DNA from: Fimenecus sp964540535 | Lineage (GTDB): Bacteria; Bacillota; Clostridia; Oscillospirales; Acutalibacteraceae | Length of the DNA stretch: 43,166 nucleotides | Assembly: GCA_964540535.1 (NCBI GenBank) | Contig: CAZIMO010000011.1 | Span: forward strand, 1-43,166 | Reading direction: 5' to 3' | Shown: in pieces, positions 14,930 to 24,431 of the stretch | Position numbering within the stretch: position 1 is the stretch's first letter | Layout: each line of letters begins with the position of its first letter | The notes under the pieces: generated by a model | The model's input: the letters and a program-made list of their open reading frames with translations, nothing else | The model's database searches: none | What the model was told of the DNA's origin: nothing | Position numbers and translations under genes: made by a program

Positions 14930-15871
14930 ATGGCATTGGTAAGAAAAGAGGCTTATTTTCATTCATCAAACGGTGAAAACTTAATCAGAACTCTTATCTG
15001 GGAAGATGACGAATTAACACCTATCGGTATCGTTCAGCTCACTCACGGTATGGCAGAGCATATCGCACGCTATGACGATTTTGCACGCTTTCTCGCATCA
15101 AACGGCTTTGTAGTCTGCGGTCACGACCATTTGGGTCACGGTAAAAGCATTACCGAACGTTCACAAATCGGTTATATGGGTGAAGTTGACGGTGACAAAC
15201 GCCTTGTTGATGATATGCACATACTTACAAAGATTATGAAAAAGAGAAATCCCGATATTCCTTATTTTCTTTTCGGACATTCAATGGGTTCGTTCTGTAC
15301 AAGAGTTTACGGCACACATTTCGGCTATGAGCTTGACGGTATGATTATTTGCGGTACAGGTAGCTTTCCCGATATTGTCAATGCCGCTGTTGAACCTATA
15401 AATTTGCTTGTTAAAAAATACGGCCCCACAAGACGCATTGAACAATTAGGCGATCTTATGAATAAAGGCTTCTCTATGATGAGCGACGATAAAGAAAATC
15501 CTCTTGCGTGGATTTCAGAAAATCCCGAAAACCGTCTTGAATATTCAAACGATGAGCTTTGCGGATTTACATATACTCTTGCAGGCTACCGTGATATCTA
15601 CAATCTTATTCGTGAAGCTTGCGACAGCGCTTGGGCAGAACGCCTTCCTGAAAATCTTCCTATACTGATTATTTCGGGTGCAAAAGACCCTGTCGGCAGT
15701 AACGGCAAGGGAGTTTTAACCGTTGCAGACCAGCTTGTTATGGCAGGCATTGAACCCACCACAATTCTTTATCCCACAATGCGTCACGAAATCCTTAACG
15801 AAACCGATAAAGAAGTTGTTTATAACGATGTTCTTAAATTCTTATTATCCATATATACAAAGGAAGCATAA
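14930..15871 (+). CDS. Alpha/beta hydrolase, monoacylglycerol lipase/lysophospholipase-like
   Basis: A 313-aa serine hydrolase of the PldB/monoacylglycerol-lipase type, expected to cleave fatty-acyl esters of glycerol or lysophospholipids. The oxyanion strand reads LTHGMAEHIARYDDFA and the second region GHDHLGHGKS. The nucleophile elbow GHSMGS is at about residues 114-119. The acid is probably the Asp of GAKDPVG near 259, and the His is in PTMRHEILNE (about residue 288). There is no signal peptide, so it acts in the cytoplasm. The start at 14930 has a TTGGAGG site; a TTG five codons earlier lies inside that site. It is followed 3 nt later by miaB. Confidence 0.9.
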   Translation: MALVRKEAYFHSSNGENLIRTLIWEDDELTPIGIVQLTHGMAEHIARYDDFARFLASNGFVVCGHDHLGHGKSITERSQIGYMGEVDGDKRLVDDMHILTKIMKKRNPDIPYFLFGHSMGSFCTRVYGTHFGYELDGMIICGTGSFPDIVNAAVEPINLLVKKYGPTRRIEQLGDLMNKGFSMMSDDKENPLAWISENPENRLEYSNDELCGFTYTLAGYRDIYNLIREACDSAWAERLPENLPILIISGAKDPVGSNGKGVLTVADQLVMAGIEPTTILYPTMRHEILNETDKEVVYNDVLKFLLSIYTKEA

Positions 15872-15874
15872 ATT

Positions 15875-17287
15875 TTGACAAATTTTGTTAATCAAACGCA
15901 AATCGAAAATCAAAATAAAATAGCGGAAGATGTTAAAGAATTACTTTTGCTCCGTCACAGCGTACAGCCAAAGGCTTTTGTTCATACATACGGCTGTCAA
16001 GGCAATGTTGCCGACAGTGAAAGAATAAAAGGCTCACTTTCCTTAATGGGTTATGTTATGACCGAAGATAAAGAAGAGGCAGATTTGATTTTATATAATA
16101 CCTGTGCAATCCGTGAACACGCTGAAGACAGAGTTTTCGGCAATATCGGTGCAATAAAACGGTTAAAGCAGTCAAATCCCAACCTTATTATCGCTCTTTG
16201 CGGCTGTATGATGCAACAGGAGCATATCCGTGAAAAAATTTACAACAGCTATCCTTTTGTGGATATTGTTTTCGGTACTCACGGTCAGTATAAATTACCC
16301 GAGTATTTGAAAGCGTATCTCACACGAGGCAAACGCTTTTTTGCCGATACGGCTGAAACTAACGAAATTGCTGAGGGTGTTCCCGCTCTGCGTGACAATT
16401 CAGCAAAAGCTTGGCTTCCGATTATGTACGGCTGTGATAATTTTTGCAGTTATTGCGTTGTGCCATATGTAAGAGGGAGAGAAAGAAGCCGTAAATCAGC
16501 GGATATTTTAGCAGAAGCAAGGCAAATTATTGCTGAGGGCTATAAGGATATTACGCTTCTCGGTCAAAATGTAAATTCTTACGGCAAGGGTCTTGAGGAA
16601 GATATTAACTTCTCAAAACTTATTCGCCTGATAAACGAAATTCCGGGCGAATTTACAATCCGCTTTATGACATCTCACCCAAAGGATTGCACTAAAGAGC
16701 TTATCGACACAATTGCAGAGTGCGAAAAGGCTTCAAAGCATATTCATCTGCCTTTCCAATCGGGCAATAACCGAATTTTAAAAGAGATGAACCGGCATTA
16801 TACCCGTGAGCAGTACCTTGAACTTATAAATTATGCAAAAGAAAAAATTGAGGGGCTGTCCCTTACAAGTGATGTTATTGTAGGCTTCCCGGGTGAAACC
16901 TATGAGGAATTCTGCGATACATTATCGCTTATAAAAGAAGTGGGCTTTACCTCGCTTTTCACCTTTATTTTCTCAAGCCGAAAGGGTACTAAAGCGGCGC
17001 AAATGCCAGACCCGATTTCCCGCGAAGAGAAAAACAAGTGGTTTAAGGAGCTTTGCGACTTGCAAGAGAGCATTGCGGCAAACCATAGCGCACAAATGCT
17101 CGGTAAAACTTACCGTGTGCTTTGCGAGGGCGAAAGCAAAACCCTTGCCGGCTATATGGCAGGCAGAACCGACGGTAACATTATAATCGAATTCCCCGCA
17201 GACGATAAAACTTTAATCGGCAAATTCTGTCATGTAAAGGTTACAGAGCCGTTAAATTGGATAGTCAGAGGCGAATTGATAAAATAA
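15875..17287 (+). CDS. miaB: tRNA-2-methylthio-N6-dimethylallyladenosine synthase MiaB
   Basis: A radical SAM methylthiotransferase that adds the 2-methylthio group to i6A37 of tRNAs. All three domains are visible in 470 aa. The N-terminal UPF0004 domain carries the cluster Cys in HTYGCQGN (C41), in YNTCAIREHAEDR and in LCGCMMQQ. The radical SAM domain has YGCDNFCSYCVVPYVRGRERSR, a CxxxCxxC. A C-terminal TRAM domain follows. The start is a TTG at 15875, supported by AAGGAAG and by the lack of an in-frame ATG before the conserved region. miaA, which makes its substrate, lies downstream at 22261, so both halves of the ms2i6A pathway are in this block. Confidence 0.96.
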   Translation: MTNFVNQTQIENQNKIAEDVKELLLLRHSVQPKAFVHTYGCQGNVADSERIKGSLSLMGYVMTEDKEEADLILYNTCAIREHAEDRVFGNIGAIKRLKQSNPNLIIALCGCMMQQEHIREKIYNSYPFVDIVFGTHGQYKLPEYLKAYLTRGKRFFADTAETNEIAEGVPALRDNSAKAWLPIMYGCDNFCSYCVVPYVRGRERSRKSADILAEARQIIAEGYKDITLLGQNVNSYGKGLEEDINFSKLIRLINEIPGEFTIRFMTSHPKDCTKELIDTIAECEKASKHIHLPFQSGNNRILKEMNRHYTREQYLELINYAKEKIEGLSLTSDVIVGFPGETYEEFCDTLSLIKEVGFTSLFTFIFSSRKGTKAAQMPDPISREEKNKWFKELCDLQESIAANHSAQMLGKTYRVLCEGESKTLAGYMAGRTDGNIIIEFPADDKTLIGKFCHVKVTEPLNWIVRGELIK

Positions 17288-17316
17288 TAAATGTAAATAT
17301 AAAGGAGTACAAAACA

Positions 17317-17736
17317 ATGTCACTTGAAAAACTTACAAGAGAGCTTGGCAAAGCAATTCAGCAGGATGAAAGATATTCTGCACTTCAAAAGGCTATTGAG
17401 GCTAACGAAAATGATACAGGACTCAATGAGCTTATGAGCAAAATTCAGCTTATTCAGGTTTCTTATCAGCACGAAGCTTCAAAAGAAGAGCCTAATGAAG
17501 ATAAAATGAAGGCTTATGACGAAGAGTTCCGCGGTGTTTATTCAGAAATTATGACAAATCCCAATATGCAGAACTATGAAAAGGCAAGAAGAGAAATTGA
17601 CGAGCTTATGAACTACCTTACAGGTATTCTTGCAATGTGTGTAAACGGCGACGATCCCGACACCTGCGATCCTACCGCTCATTCATGCGGCGGCGACTGC
17701 TCATGCTGTCACAGCGATTGCGACCACGAACACTAA
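17317..17736 (+). CDS. YlbF/YmcA family protein with Cys-rich C-terminal tail
   Basis: A 139-aa helical protein of the YlbF/YmcA (RicF/RicA) family, whose Bacillus members form an iron-sulfur complex that steers RNase Y in mRNA maturation. The helical core covers about residues 1-106. The tail from 108 has seven Cys (108, 117, 124, 128, 130, 131, 135) and four His, ending CHSDCDHEH, a clear metal- or cluster-binding region. The start at 17317 follows AAAGGAG; the frame is open further upstream but only through the miaB end. Position between miaB and mutS is typical in Clostridia. RNase Y regulation here is inferred from the family. Confidence 0.85.
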   Translation: MSLEKLTRELGKAIQQDERYSALQKAIEANENDTGLNELMSKIQLIQVSYQHEASKEEPNEDKMKAYDEEFRGVYSEIMTNPNMQNYEKARREIDELMNYLTGILAMCVNGDDPDTCDPTAHSCGGDCSCCHSDCDHEH

Positions 17737-17772
17737 TATAACGTAAATTTTATTTGAGAGGGAAGCAGTAAT

Positions 17773-20382
17773 ATGGCACTTTCACCAATGATGCAACAAT
17801 ATTTTGAAGTAAAAGAACAATACAAAGACGCTATATTACTGTTCCGTCTCGGCGATTTCTATGAAATGTTCTTTGATGACGCTAAAACAGCGTCAAAAGA
17901 GCTTGAGCTTGTTCTCACAGGGCGTGACTGCGGTCTTGAAGAGCGTGCGCCAATGTGCGGCGTGCCTTTTCACAGTGCAGACGGTTACATTGCAAAGCTT
18001 GTTTCACGTGGCTATAAGGTTGCTATCTGCGAGCAGATGGAAGACCCTGCAACCGCCAAGGGGATTGTAAAGCGTGATGTTATCCGTATAGTAACACCGG
18101 GAACAGTAATTGAAAGCTCAATGCTTGATGAGTCAAAGAACAACTATCTTGCGTCAGTTTGCGCCGCTGACAGTAAGGTTGGCGTGTGCTTTATCGATAT
18201 TTCAACAGGCGAGGTCAATTTAACAGAATTTGAAGAGAATGTTGAACAGCGTGTTATCAACGAAATGGGCAGATATAATCCCACTGAAATTATTCTCAAC
18301 AAAGAGGTTGTGTCGTTCAGCGGACTTGCCGACTTCATTTCCAAAAAGCTTGAAGCGTCTGTTGAGCTATTGATTGAAGAGTTTGAATTCGCAAATGCCG
18401 AGGCTCTCTGTAAAGGGCATTTTAATACAAATGATTTGTCAACGCTTTCGCTCAATCAGCGGAATAACGCGGTATGCGCTCTCGGCGCGTCATTGGCATA
18501 TTTAAAATCGACCCAGCGCAGAGATTTAGAGAATATCAAAAATATAAACTTTTATACCGATGCAAAATATATGAACCTCGGTGTTTCAGCAGTGCGTAAT
18601 CTTGAGTTGCTTGAAACTATGCGAGACCGTGAAAAGAAAGGATCTCTGCTTTGGGTTCTTGATAAAACAAAAACCGCAATGGGCAAACGAATGCTTCGTT
18701 CGTTTATTGAAAGACCGCTTTATGACTGCGCTGAAATTTCAAAGCGTCTTAATGCGGTGGATGAGCTTTATGGCAACACGGAACTGCGTGAAAGAGAAGC
18801 AGAGCTTATGATAAGCGTTTACGATATGGAGCGTCTTATGACACGCATTGTCTATAATACCGCAAACGCAAAAGAATTGCTTTCACTTCGTACAACACTT
18901 GAAGTCTTGCCGGAAATTAAATCCGAGCTTTCATCGGCTGACTGTAAAATGCTAAAATACATTTATGAAGAAATTGATGCGTTAAGCGATGTCTGCGCGC
19001 TCATTAAATCCGCAATCAAAGAAGATGCGCCGTTCTCTGTGCGTGAGGGCGGAATGATAAACGACGGCTTTAATAAAGAGCTTGACGAGCTTCGTGATAT
19101 AGTCAGCGGCGGAAAATCAGTTCTTGCAAAGCTTGAAGCCGATGAACAGGAAAAAACAGGTATCAAAAAGCTTCGTATAGGTTATAACAAGGTTTTCGGT
19201 TATTATTTTGAGGTGCTTAATTCTTATAAAGAATTAGTTCCCGATACATATATAAGAAAACAAACCCTTTCAAACTGCGAACGATATATTACAGAAGAGC
19301 TTAAAGCGCTTGAAACAAGGGTACTCGGTGCGCAAGAGAGAATTGTGGGTCTTGAATATGAGATTTTCAATTCTATCCGAAAAAAAATTGCAGGCGAATA
19401 TCTGCGAACACAGCGTACCGCGCACGCTGTGGCGCTTTTAGATGTACTTTGTTCATTTGCAACAGTTTCCGTTAAAAATAATTATACCCGACCTGATATA
19501 AACGATAAGGGTATTATAAGAATTAACGAGGGCAGACATCCCGTAATTGAAACCCTGCAAAAAGGCGTAATGTTTGTGCCTAATGACACTTCTCTTGACT
19601 GTGAAGATAACCGAATGGCAGTTATTACCGGACCAAATATGGCAGGTAAATCCACATATATGCGCCAAATCGCAATAATCGTGCTTATGGCTCAAATCGG
19701 GTGCTTTGTACCTGCAAAATCGGCGGATATAGGCATTGTTGACAGTATTTTCACCCGTGTCGGCGCTTCTGATGATTTGGCTTCGGGCCAGTCAACTTTT
19801 ATGGTCGAAATGAATGAGGTTGCCGAAATATTAAAATATTCTACAAAGAACAGTCTTATAATTCTTGATGAAATCGGCAGAGGCACTTCAACCTTTGACG
19901 GTATGAGTATTGCCCGTTCAGTTGTCGAGTATATTGCCGATAAAAAGAAAATCGGTGCAAAAACTCTTTTTGCAACTCATTATCACGAATTGTCAGAGCT
20001 TGAAGGTACTGTTGACGGCGTTAAAAACTATAATATTGCAGTTAAAAAACGCGGTGATGATGTAACTTTCCTTCGCCGAATTGTCCGTGGCGGAGCTGAC
20101 GGCTCATACGGTATTGAGGTTGCAAAGCTTGCAGGAATACCCGACAATGTAATTAAACGAGCAAAAACAATTTTAAAAACATTGGAACAGAATGACTTGA
20201 TGAAGCCCAAAGCTAAAACTGAAATTCCAGAACCTGAATTTGAAGAACAGCAAATGTCCTTTGAGTCAAATTCGAGGGAATACATAATGGACAGGCTTCG
20301 CACAGTTGATATAAATACGCTTACTCCTATTGAGGCTATGGGGCTTCTTTACGAGCTGACCGATAAAGCGAAAAATCAATAA
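17773..20382 (+). CDS. mutS: DNA mismatch repair protein MutS
   Basis: Recognises base mismatches and small loops in new DNA and recruits MutL. The 869-aa protein is full length. The N-terminal mismatch-binding domain has LLFRLGDFYEMFFDDA with the Phe-x-Glu wedge (about residues 24-39), followed by the connector, lever and clamp domains. The ATPase has Walker A GPNMAGKSTYMRQ at about 623-635, the LASGQSTFMVEM signature and LIILDEIGRGTSTFDG, with ATHYHEL near 741. It is preceded by GAGAGGGAAG and followed 33 nt later by mutL, the common mutSL order. Confidence 0.97.
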   Translation: MALSPMMQQYFEVKEQYKDAILLFRLGDFYEMFFDDAKTASKELELVLTGRDCGLEERAPMCGVPFHSADGYIAKLVSRGYKVAICEQMEDPATAKGIVKRDVIRIVTPGTVIESSMLDESKNNYLASVCAADSKVGVCFIDISTGEVNLTEFEENVEQRVINEMGRYNPTEIILNKEVVSFSGLADFISKKLEASVELLIEEFEFANAEALCKGHFNTNDLSTLSLNQRNNAVCALGASLAYLKSTQRRDLENIKNINFYTDAKYMNLGVSAVRNLELLETMRDREKKGSLLWVLDKTKTAMGKRMLRSFIERPLYDCAEISKRLNAVDELYGNTELREREAELMISVYDMERLMTRIVYNTANAKELLSLRTTLEVLPEIKSELSSADCKMLKYIYEEIDALSDVCALIKSAIKEDAPFSVREGGMINDGFNKELDELRDIVSGGKSVLAKLEADEQEKTGIKKLRIGYNKVFGYYFEVLNSYKELVPDTYIRKQTLSNCERYITEELKALETRVLGAQERIVGLEYEIFNSIRKKIAGEYLRTQRTAHAVALLDVLCSFATVSVKNNYTRPDINDKGIIRINEGRHPVIETLQKGVMFVPNDTSLDCEDNRMAVITGPNMAGKSTYMRQIAIIVLMAQIGCFVPAKSADIGIVDSIFTRVGASDDLASGQSTFMVEMNEVAEILKYSTKNSLIILDEIGRGTSTFDGMSIARSVVEYIADKKKIGAKTLFATHYHELSELEGTVDGVKNYNIAVKKRGDDVTFLRRIVRGGADGSYGIEVAKLAGIPDNVIKRAKTILKTLEQNDLMKPKAKTEIPEPEFEEQQMSFESNSREYIMDRLRTVDINTLTPIEAMGLLYELTDKAKNQ

Positions 20383-20415
20383 ATAAGAAAATTATATAAC
20401 AGGCAGGTGACATCA

Positions 20416-22257
20416 ATGGCAAAAATAAATAAGCTTCCAAAACATATGGCAGATTTAATTGCGGCAGGCGAGGTTGTTGAACGACCCTCTTCAGTTGTAA
20501 AAGAGCTTGTTGAAAATGCTGTTGATGCAGGAGCGTCTGCCATTACTGTTGAAATTCAGCACGGCGGTATTTCATATATCCGTGTTACCGATGACGGCTG
20601 CGGAATTGAGCGTGAAGATGTTAAAACTGCATTCGTAAGCCACGCAACAAGCAAAATTAAGAATGCTGAAGATCTAAACGCTATTCTTACTCTCGGCTTT
20701 CGCGGCGAAGCATTACCTTCAATAGCCGCAGTTGCAAAGGTCAATATGATTACCAAAACCCAAACGGAAGAAATGGGTACAAGCCTTTCGATTGAGGGCG
20801 GTATTATCACTGATTTTTCTGATGCAGGCTGTGCCGTGGGTACAACTATGATTGTCCGTGAGCTTTTCTATAATACTCCCGCAAGAATGAAATTCCTTAA
20901 AAAAGATGTCAGCGAGGGTAATTATGTGGCTTCGGCAGTTGAAAAACTTGCGCTTTCAAATCCTCAAATCAGCTTTAGATTTATTCGTGACGGCAAACAG
21001 GTGTTCACTACCAACGGTGACGGTAATTTGCAGAATGTATGCTTTTCTGCATTCGGCAGAGACTTTTCAAACGGTCTGTTGCACGTGGATTCAGCGGTTG
21101 GCAATGTGTCTGTAAAGGGACTTGTAACACTGCCGTTTAATTGTCGTGGCTCACGCGGAATGCAGTATTTTTTCGTAAACGGCAGAAGCGTTAAGAACGG
21201 TACAATTACCGCCGCATTTGAAAATGCTTATAAAAACAGCGTAATGGTGGGTAAATTCCCCGGCGGAGTTCTGTTTATTACTCTTTCTCCTGCACTTGTC
21301 GATGTAAATGTTCACCCTTCAAAAATTGAAGTGCGTTTTTCTGACGAGCGCGCAATTTTTGATGCAGTTTACCATTCGGTGAAATCTGCGCTCAATGAAA
21401 ATACATCGCTTAAACAAGCAGTTTTATCCGAGAAAAAGCCCGTATCCGGCGATGTTTTTGCAAAGCCGTCACAGAATTTCACGCAGACCACAGTTGAGGA
21501 GCATATCGCATATACGGAAAAGGTTTTAAAGCCTTTATCTGCTCCTGCATTGGTGCTAAACGATGTTGAAATTCCTTATACGGCAGAAACTGACGAAGAC
21601 CTAATTAAAATTGAGTTTCCGAAAGCAGAAACAACTATAATATCAGAACAGCAGTTCATAACCGAAGAAAAAACTGTTATATCAGAAGAAAATTCACTCC
21701 GTCTTATCGGCGAGGCCTATAAAACCTACATATTTATTGAATATAACGGCAAGCTTTGCGTAATTGATAAACACGCAGCTCATGAAAGAATTCTTTTTAA
21801 TCAGCTTAAAAAGAATAAAAACCGCGGTGGCAGTCAGTTCCTTTTAGCACCTGCGACAATAACTCTCGGCAAAGAAGAATATATCGCAGTAACCGAAAAT
21901 CTTTCAATGCTTTCCGAAGCAGGCTTTGAAGCAGAAGATTTCGGTAACGGTACGGTAATTGTGCGCAGCTGTCCTATCGACCTTGATAATCAAGAAATAG
22001 CGCCGCTTATTGACGAAATTGCACATTATCTTGTGAAAAACCGCCGCGACATTACAAATGAGCATCTTGATTGGATTTATCACAATGTCGCTTGTCGCAG
22101 TGCCATAAAAGCAGGGGATAACAATTCAACAGAAGAGCTTTTGGCTTTGGCAAAAGCAGTTGTAAGCGATAATGAGGTTCGTTTCTGCCCACACGGCAGA
22201 CCCGTAATGATAGAAATTTCAAAATATGAGCTTGAAAAACAGTTCGGCAGAGTATAA
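20416..22257 (+). CDS. mutL: DNA mismatch repair protein MutL
   Basis: Couples mismatch recognition by MutS to strand nicking. It is a 613-aa GHKL ATPase. Visible motifs are IAAGEVVERPSSVVKELVENA (20 of these residues form the ATP lid), DDGCGIERED, ATSKI and GFRGEALPSIA in the N-terminal third. The C-terminal dimerisation domain carries DKHAAHERILFN (about residues 450-461) and the CPHGRP zinc-site motif near the end. In the endonuclease motif DQHA(x)2E(x)4E the last Glu is Asn here and Gln is Lys. The start at 20416 has a CAGGTGAC site; an upstream GTG overlaps that site. Confidence 0.96.
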   Translation: MAKINKLPKHMADLIAAGEVVERPSSVVKELVENAVDAGASAITVEIQHGGISYIRVTDDGCGIEREDVKTAFVSHATSKIKNAEDLNAILTLGFRGEALPSIAAVAKVNMITKTQTEEMGTSLSIEGGIITDFSDAGCAVGTTMIVRELFYNTPARMKFLKKDVSEGNYVASAVEKLALSNPQISFRFIRDGKQVFTTNGDGNLQNVCFSAFGRDFSNGLLHVDSAVGNVSVKGLVTLPFNCRGSRGMQYFFVNGRSVKNGTITAAFENAYKNSVMVGKFPGGVLFITLSPALVDVNVHPSKIEVRFSDERAIFDAVYHSVKSALNENTSLKQAVLSEKKPVSGDVFAKPSQNFTQTTVEEHIAYTEKVLKPLSAPALVLNDVEIPYTAETDEDLIKIEFPKAETTIISEQQFITEEKTVISEENSLRLIGEAYKTYIFIEYNGKLCVIDKHAAHERILFNQLKKNKNRGGSQFLLAPATITLGKEEYIAVTENLSMLSEAGFEAEDFGNGTVIVRSCPIDLDNQEIAPLIDEIAHYLVKNRRDITNEHLDWIYHNVACRSAIKAGDNNSTEELLALAKAVVSDNEVRFCPHGRPVMIEISKYELEKQFGRV

Positions 22258-22260
22258 ATT

Positions 22261-23211
22261 ATGAAAAAAATACCCGTAATTGCAGTTGTAGGTCCCACTG
22301 CTTCCGGAAAAACCGCCCTGTCAATTGAATTGGCAAAGCGTTTCGGCGGTCAGATAGTGTCAGCGGACTCAATGCAGATTTATGAAAAAATGAATATTGC
22401 AACTGCAAAGCCGACGGCAGAAGAAATGCAGGGAATACCCCATCATTTGATAGGATTTCAGCCGATTTCGCAAAAATTCAGCGTTGCAGAATATGTAAAG
22501 CTTGCAGGCGCTTGCATTGAAAAAATATATACTTGCGGTGATTTGCCTATTGTAGCAGGGGGTACAGGACTTTATGTCGACTCCCTTTTACAGAACATTC
22601 AGTTCTCAAAAGAAGACGAAAATACAGTTGTCCGCAGTGGGCTTACTGCTCTGTTTGATGAAAAAGGTGCGGAGTATATGCTCGGCAGACTTCGTGAAAT
22701 TGATCCGCAAACCGCCGAAAAGCTTCATTTAAACGATAAAAGCCGTATAATCCGCGCCCTTGAGGTCTATGAGCTTACAGGCAAAACCTTAACCGAGCAA
22801 AAAATTCTTTCTCGACGTGAAGAGTCGCCTTACAAGGTTCTTTATATCGGTATCAATTACCGTTCGCGCAGTGTTCTTTATGACAGAATTAACCGCCGTG
22901 TTGATATTATGATTGAAAACGGACTTTTAGACGAGGCGAGGGAGTTTTATAATACCGATTCTCAAACTACCGCTTGTCAAGCAATCGGTTATAAAGAATT
23001 AGCGCCTTATTTCAACGGCAAAAAATCCCTTGCGGAATGTCTTGAAAGCCTTAAAGCCGAAACAAGACATTATGCAAAGCGTCAATTGACTTGGTTCAGA
23101 AAGAACGAAAATGTAAATTGGGTTTATCCCGATGATTACAAAAATACATCTGAAATGCTTGAATATGCATTTTCTTTGGCAGAAAAATTTTTAAAGGAGG
23201 AGCAAGCGTGA
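22261..23211 (+). CDS. miaA: tRNA dimethylallyltransferase MiaA
   Basis: Transfers the dimethylallyl group from DMAPP to A37 of UNN-decoding tRNAs, giving the i6A that MiaB then methylthiolates. The 316-aa protein has the P-loop VVGPTASGKTALSIELAKRF at about residues 8-27, the VSADSMQIYEKMNIATAKPT segment, GGTGLYVDSLL and the late ETRHYAKRQLTWFRKN motif. It starts 3 nt after mutL and overlaps the next gene by 4 nt. Confidence 0.97.
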   Translation: MKKIPVIAVVGPTASGKTALSIELAKRFGGQIVSADSMQIYEKMNIATAKPTAEEMQGIPHHLIGFQPISQKFSVAEYVKLAGACIEKIYTCGDLPIVAGGTGLYVDSLLQNIQFSKEDENTVVRSGLTALFDEKGAEYMLGRLREIDPQTAEKLHLNDKSRIIRALEVYELTGKTLTEQKILSRREESPYKVLYIGINYRSRSVLYDRINRRVDIMIENGLLDEAREFYNTDSQTTACQAIGYKELAPYFNGKKSLAECLESLKAETRHYAKRQLTWFRKNENVNWVYPDDYKNTSEMLEYAFSLAEKFLKEEQA

Positions 23212-24431
23212 AAATCAATAAGAATAAAATATTAACTGTTATTTACTCTGTTGCAGGCATTTGCATAATCCTTTATTTCGTTTATCAGATTGTTCAAATG
23301 AACTCAAATCCTTATAAAACCGAATTGGCTTTAGAACGTGAATTTCAAAATACCGTTAAAACTACTGCATTCGTAGTACGTGATGAAGAATATATCACTG
23401 CTGAAAATACAAGCGGAACAGTGGTTTCAATCGCCGAAGACGGCAAGCGTGTCGGTCACGGTGAGAATGTGGCGGTTGTTTTTAAAAATTCTGACAGCGC
23501 GGCGGCTTATGTTCGTATAAACGAGCTTCAAAGAGAAATTGAATATTACGAACAGCTTAAAAACCGTGTGGGAGTCGGCACAAACGCTCCGTCGTCATAT
23601 ACTGATTTAATTGATGATGCTTGCATAGATTTCATTTCTGCCTCACGTAAAGAAATCGGCAGTGAATTTCAAGATGCTTTAATTGATTTGCGTGACGCAG
23701 TTACAGCCCGTCAGCTTGCAGTTGGTGAAGAAATCGCAGTCGATGCAAAGCTTTCATCGCTTCAAGCGGAACTTATTTCGCTTCAATCCCTTGCAGAAGG
23801 ATATTCAACCGTTGCGTCACCAAGCTCAGGTTATTATATCGGTTCTGTTGACGGCTATGAAAACGCAATAGCTTATAAAGAATGTAAAAATGTGAACTGC
23901 GAACAGATTTCTTCACTGATTTCGTCTGAAAAACAGAAAACTCTGTCAAATGTTATGGGTAAATTGGTTGACTCATTTGATTGGTATTTTCTATGCAATG
24001 TGCCTTATAACGATTCGGGCGAAATAACTATCGGCGATACGCTTTCGGTTAATGTCCCCAATACCGCAGTAGGCACAATAAAATGTACGGTGATTTCAAA
24101 AAGCGATAAAGACGGCGAACAGGTGGCTGTTGTGCTTAAATGCAATGTTATGAACCGAGATGTTGCAAATCTCCGCATTGCAGATATTGAAATTATTACA
24201 GATAATTTTACAGGCTTTAGAATAAATAACGACGCAATCCGTGAAGTGGAAGGCGAAAAAGGCGTTTATGTTCAGCGAGGTAATATTATTCAGTTCAAAA
24301 AAATCAATATTATTTATTCAACTGAAGATTATTCAATAATCGAAAAGGTTGACGATTCGGCATATGTAAAGCAGTATGATACAATAATTACACAGGGAGT
24401 TGATTTGTATGATGGAAAAGTCGTTTCTTGA
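23208..24431 (+). CDS. Membrane-anchored HlyD-like (membrane fusion type) protein
   Basis: A 407-aa protein with one N-terminal membrane segment (about residues 9-30) and an extracytoplasmic part. Residues about 60-85 (AENTSGTVVSIAEDGKRVGHGENVAVV) look like a biotinyl/lipoyl-type hairpin half. A predicted coiled coil follows (about 100-205), then a second barrel-like region. This is the layout of membrane fusion proteins, but no ABC or RND partner is nearby. Homologues of this kind often precede yggS-sepF in Clostridia, which suggests a link to envelope growth or division; that is inferred from position only. The start (GTG at 23208) follows AAAGGAGGAG and overlaps miaA by 4 nt. Confidence 0.65.
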   Translation: MKINKNKILTVIYSVAGICIILYFVYQIVQMNSNPYKTELALEREFQNTVKTTAFVVRDEEYITAENTSGTVVSIAEDGKRVGHGENVAVVFKNSDSAAAYVRINELQREIEYYEQLKNRVGVGTNAPSSYTDLIDDACIDFISASRKEIGSEFQDALIDLRDAVTARQLAVGEEIAVDAKLSSLQAELISLQSLAEGYSTVASPSSGYYIGSVDGYENAIAYKECKNVNCEQISSLISSEKQKTLSNVMGKLVDSFDWYFLCNVPYNDSGEITIGDTLSVNVPNTAVGTIKCTVISKSDKDGEQVAVVLKCNVMNRDVANLRIADIEIITDNFTGFRINNDAIREVEGEKGVYVQRGNIIQFKKINIIYSTEDYSIIEKVDDSAYVKQYDTIITQGVDLYDGKVVS

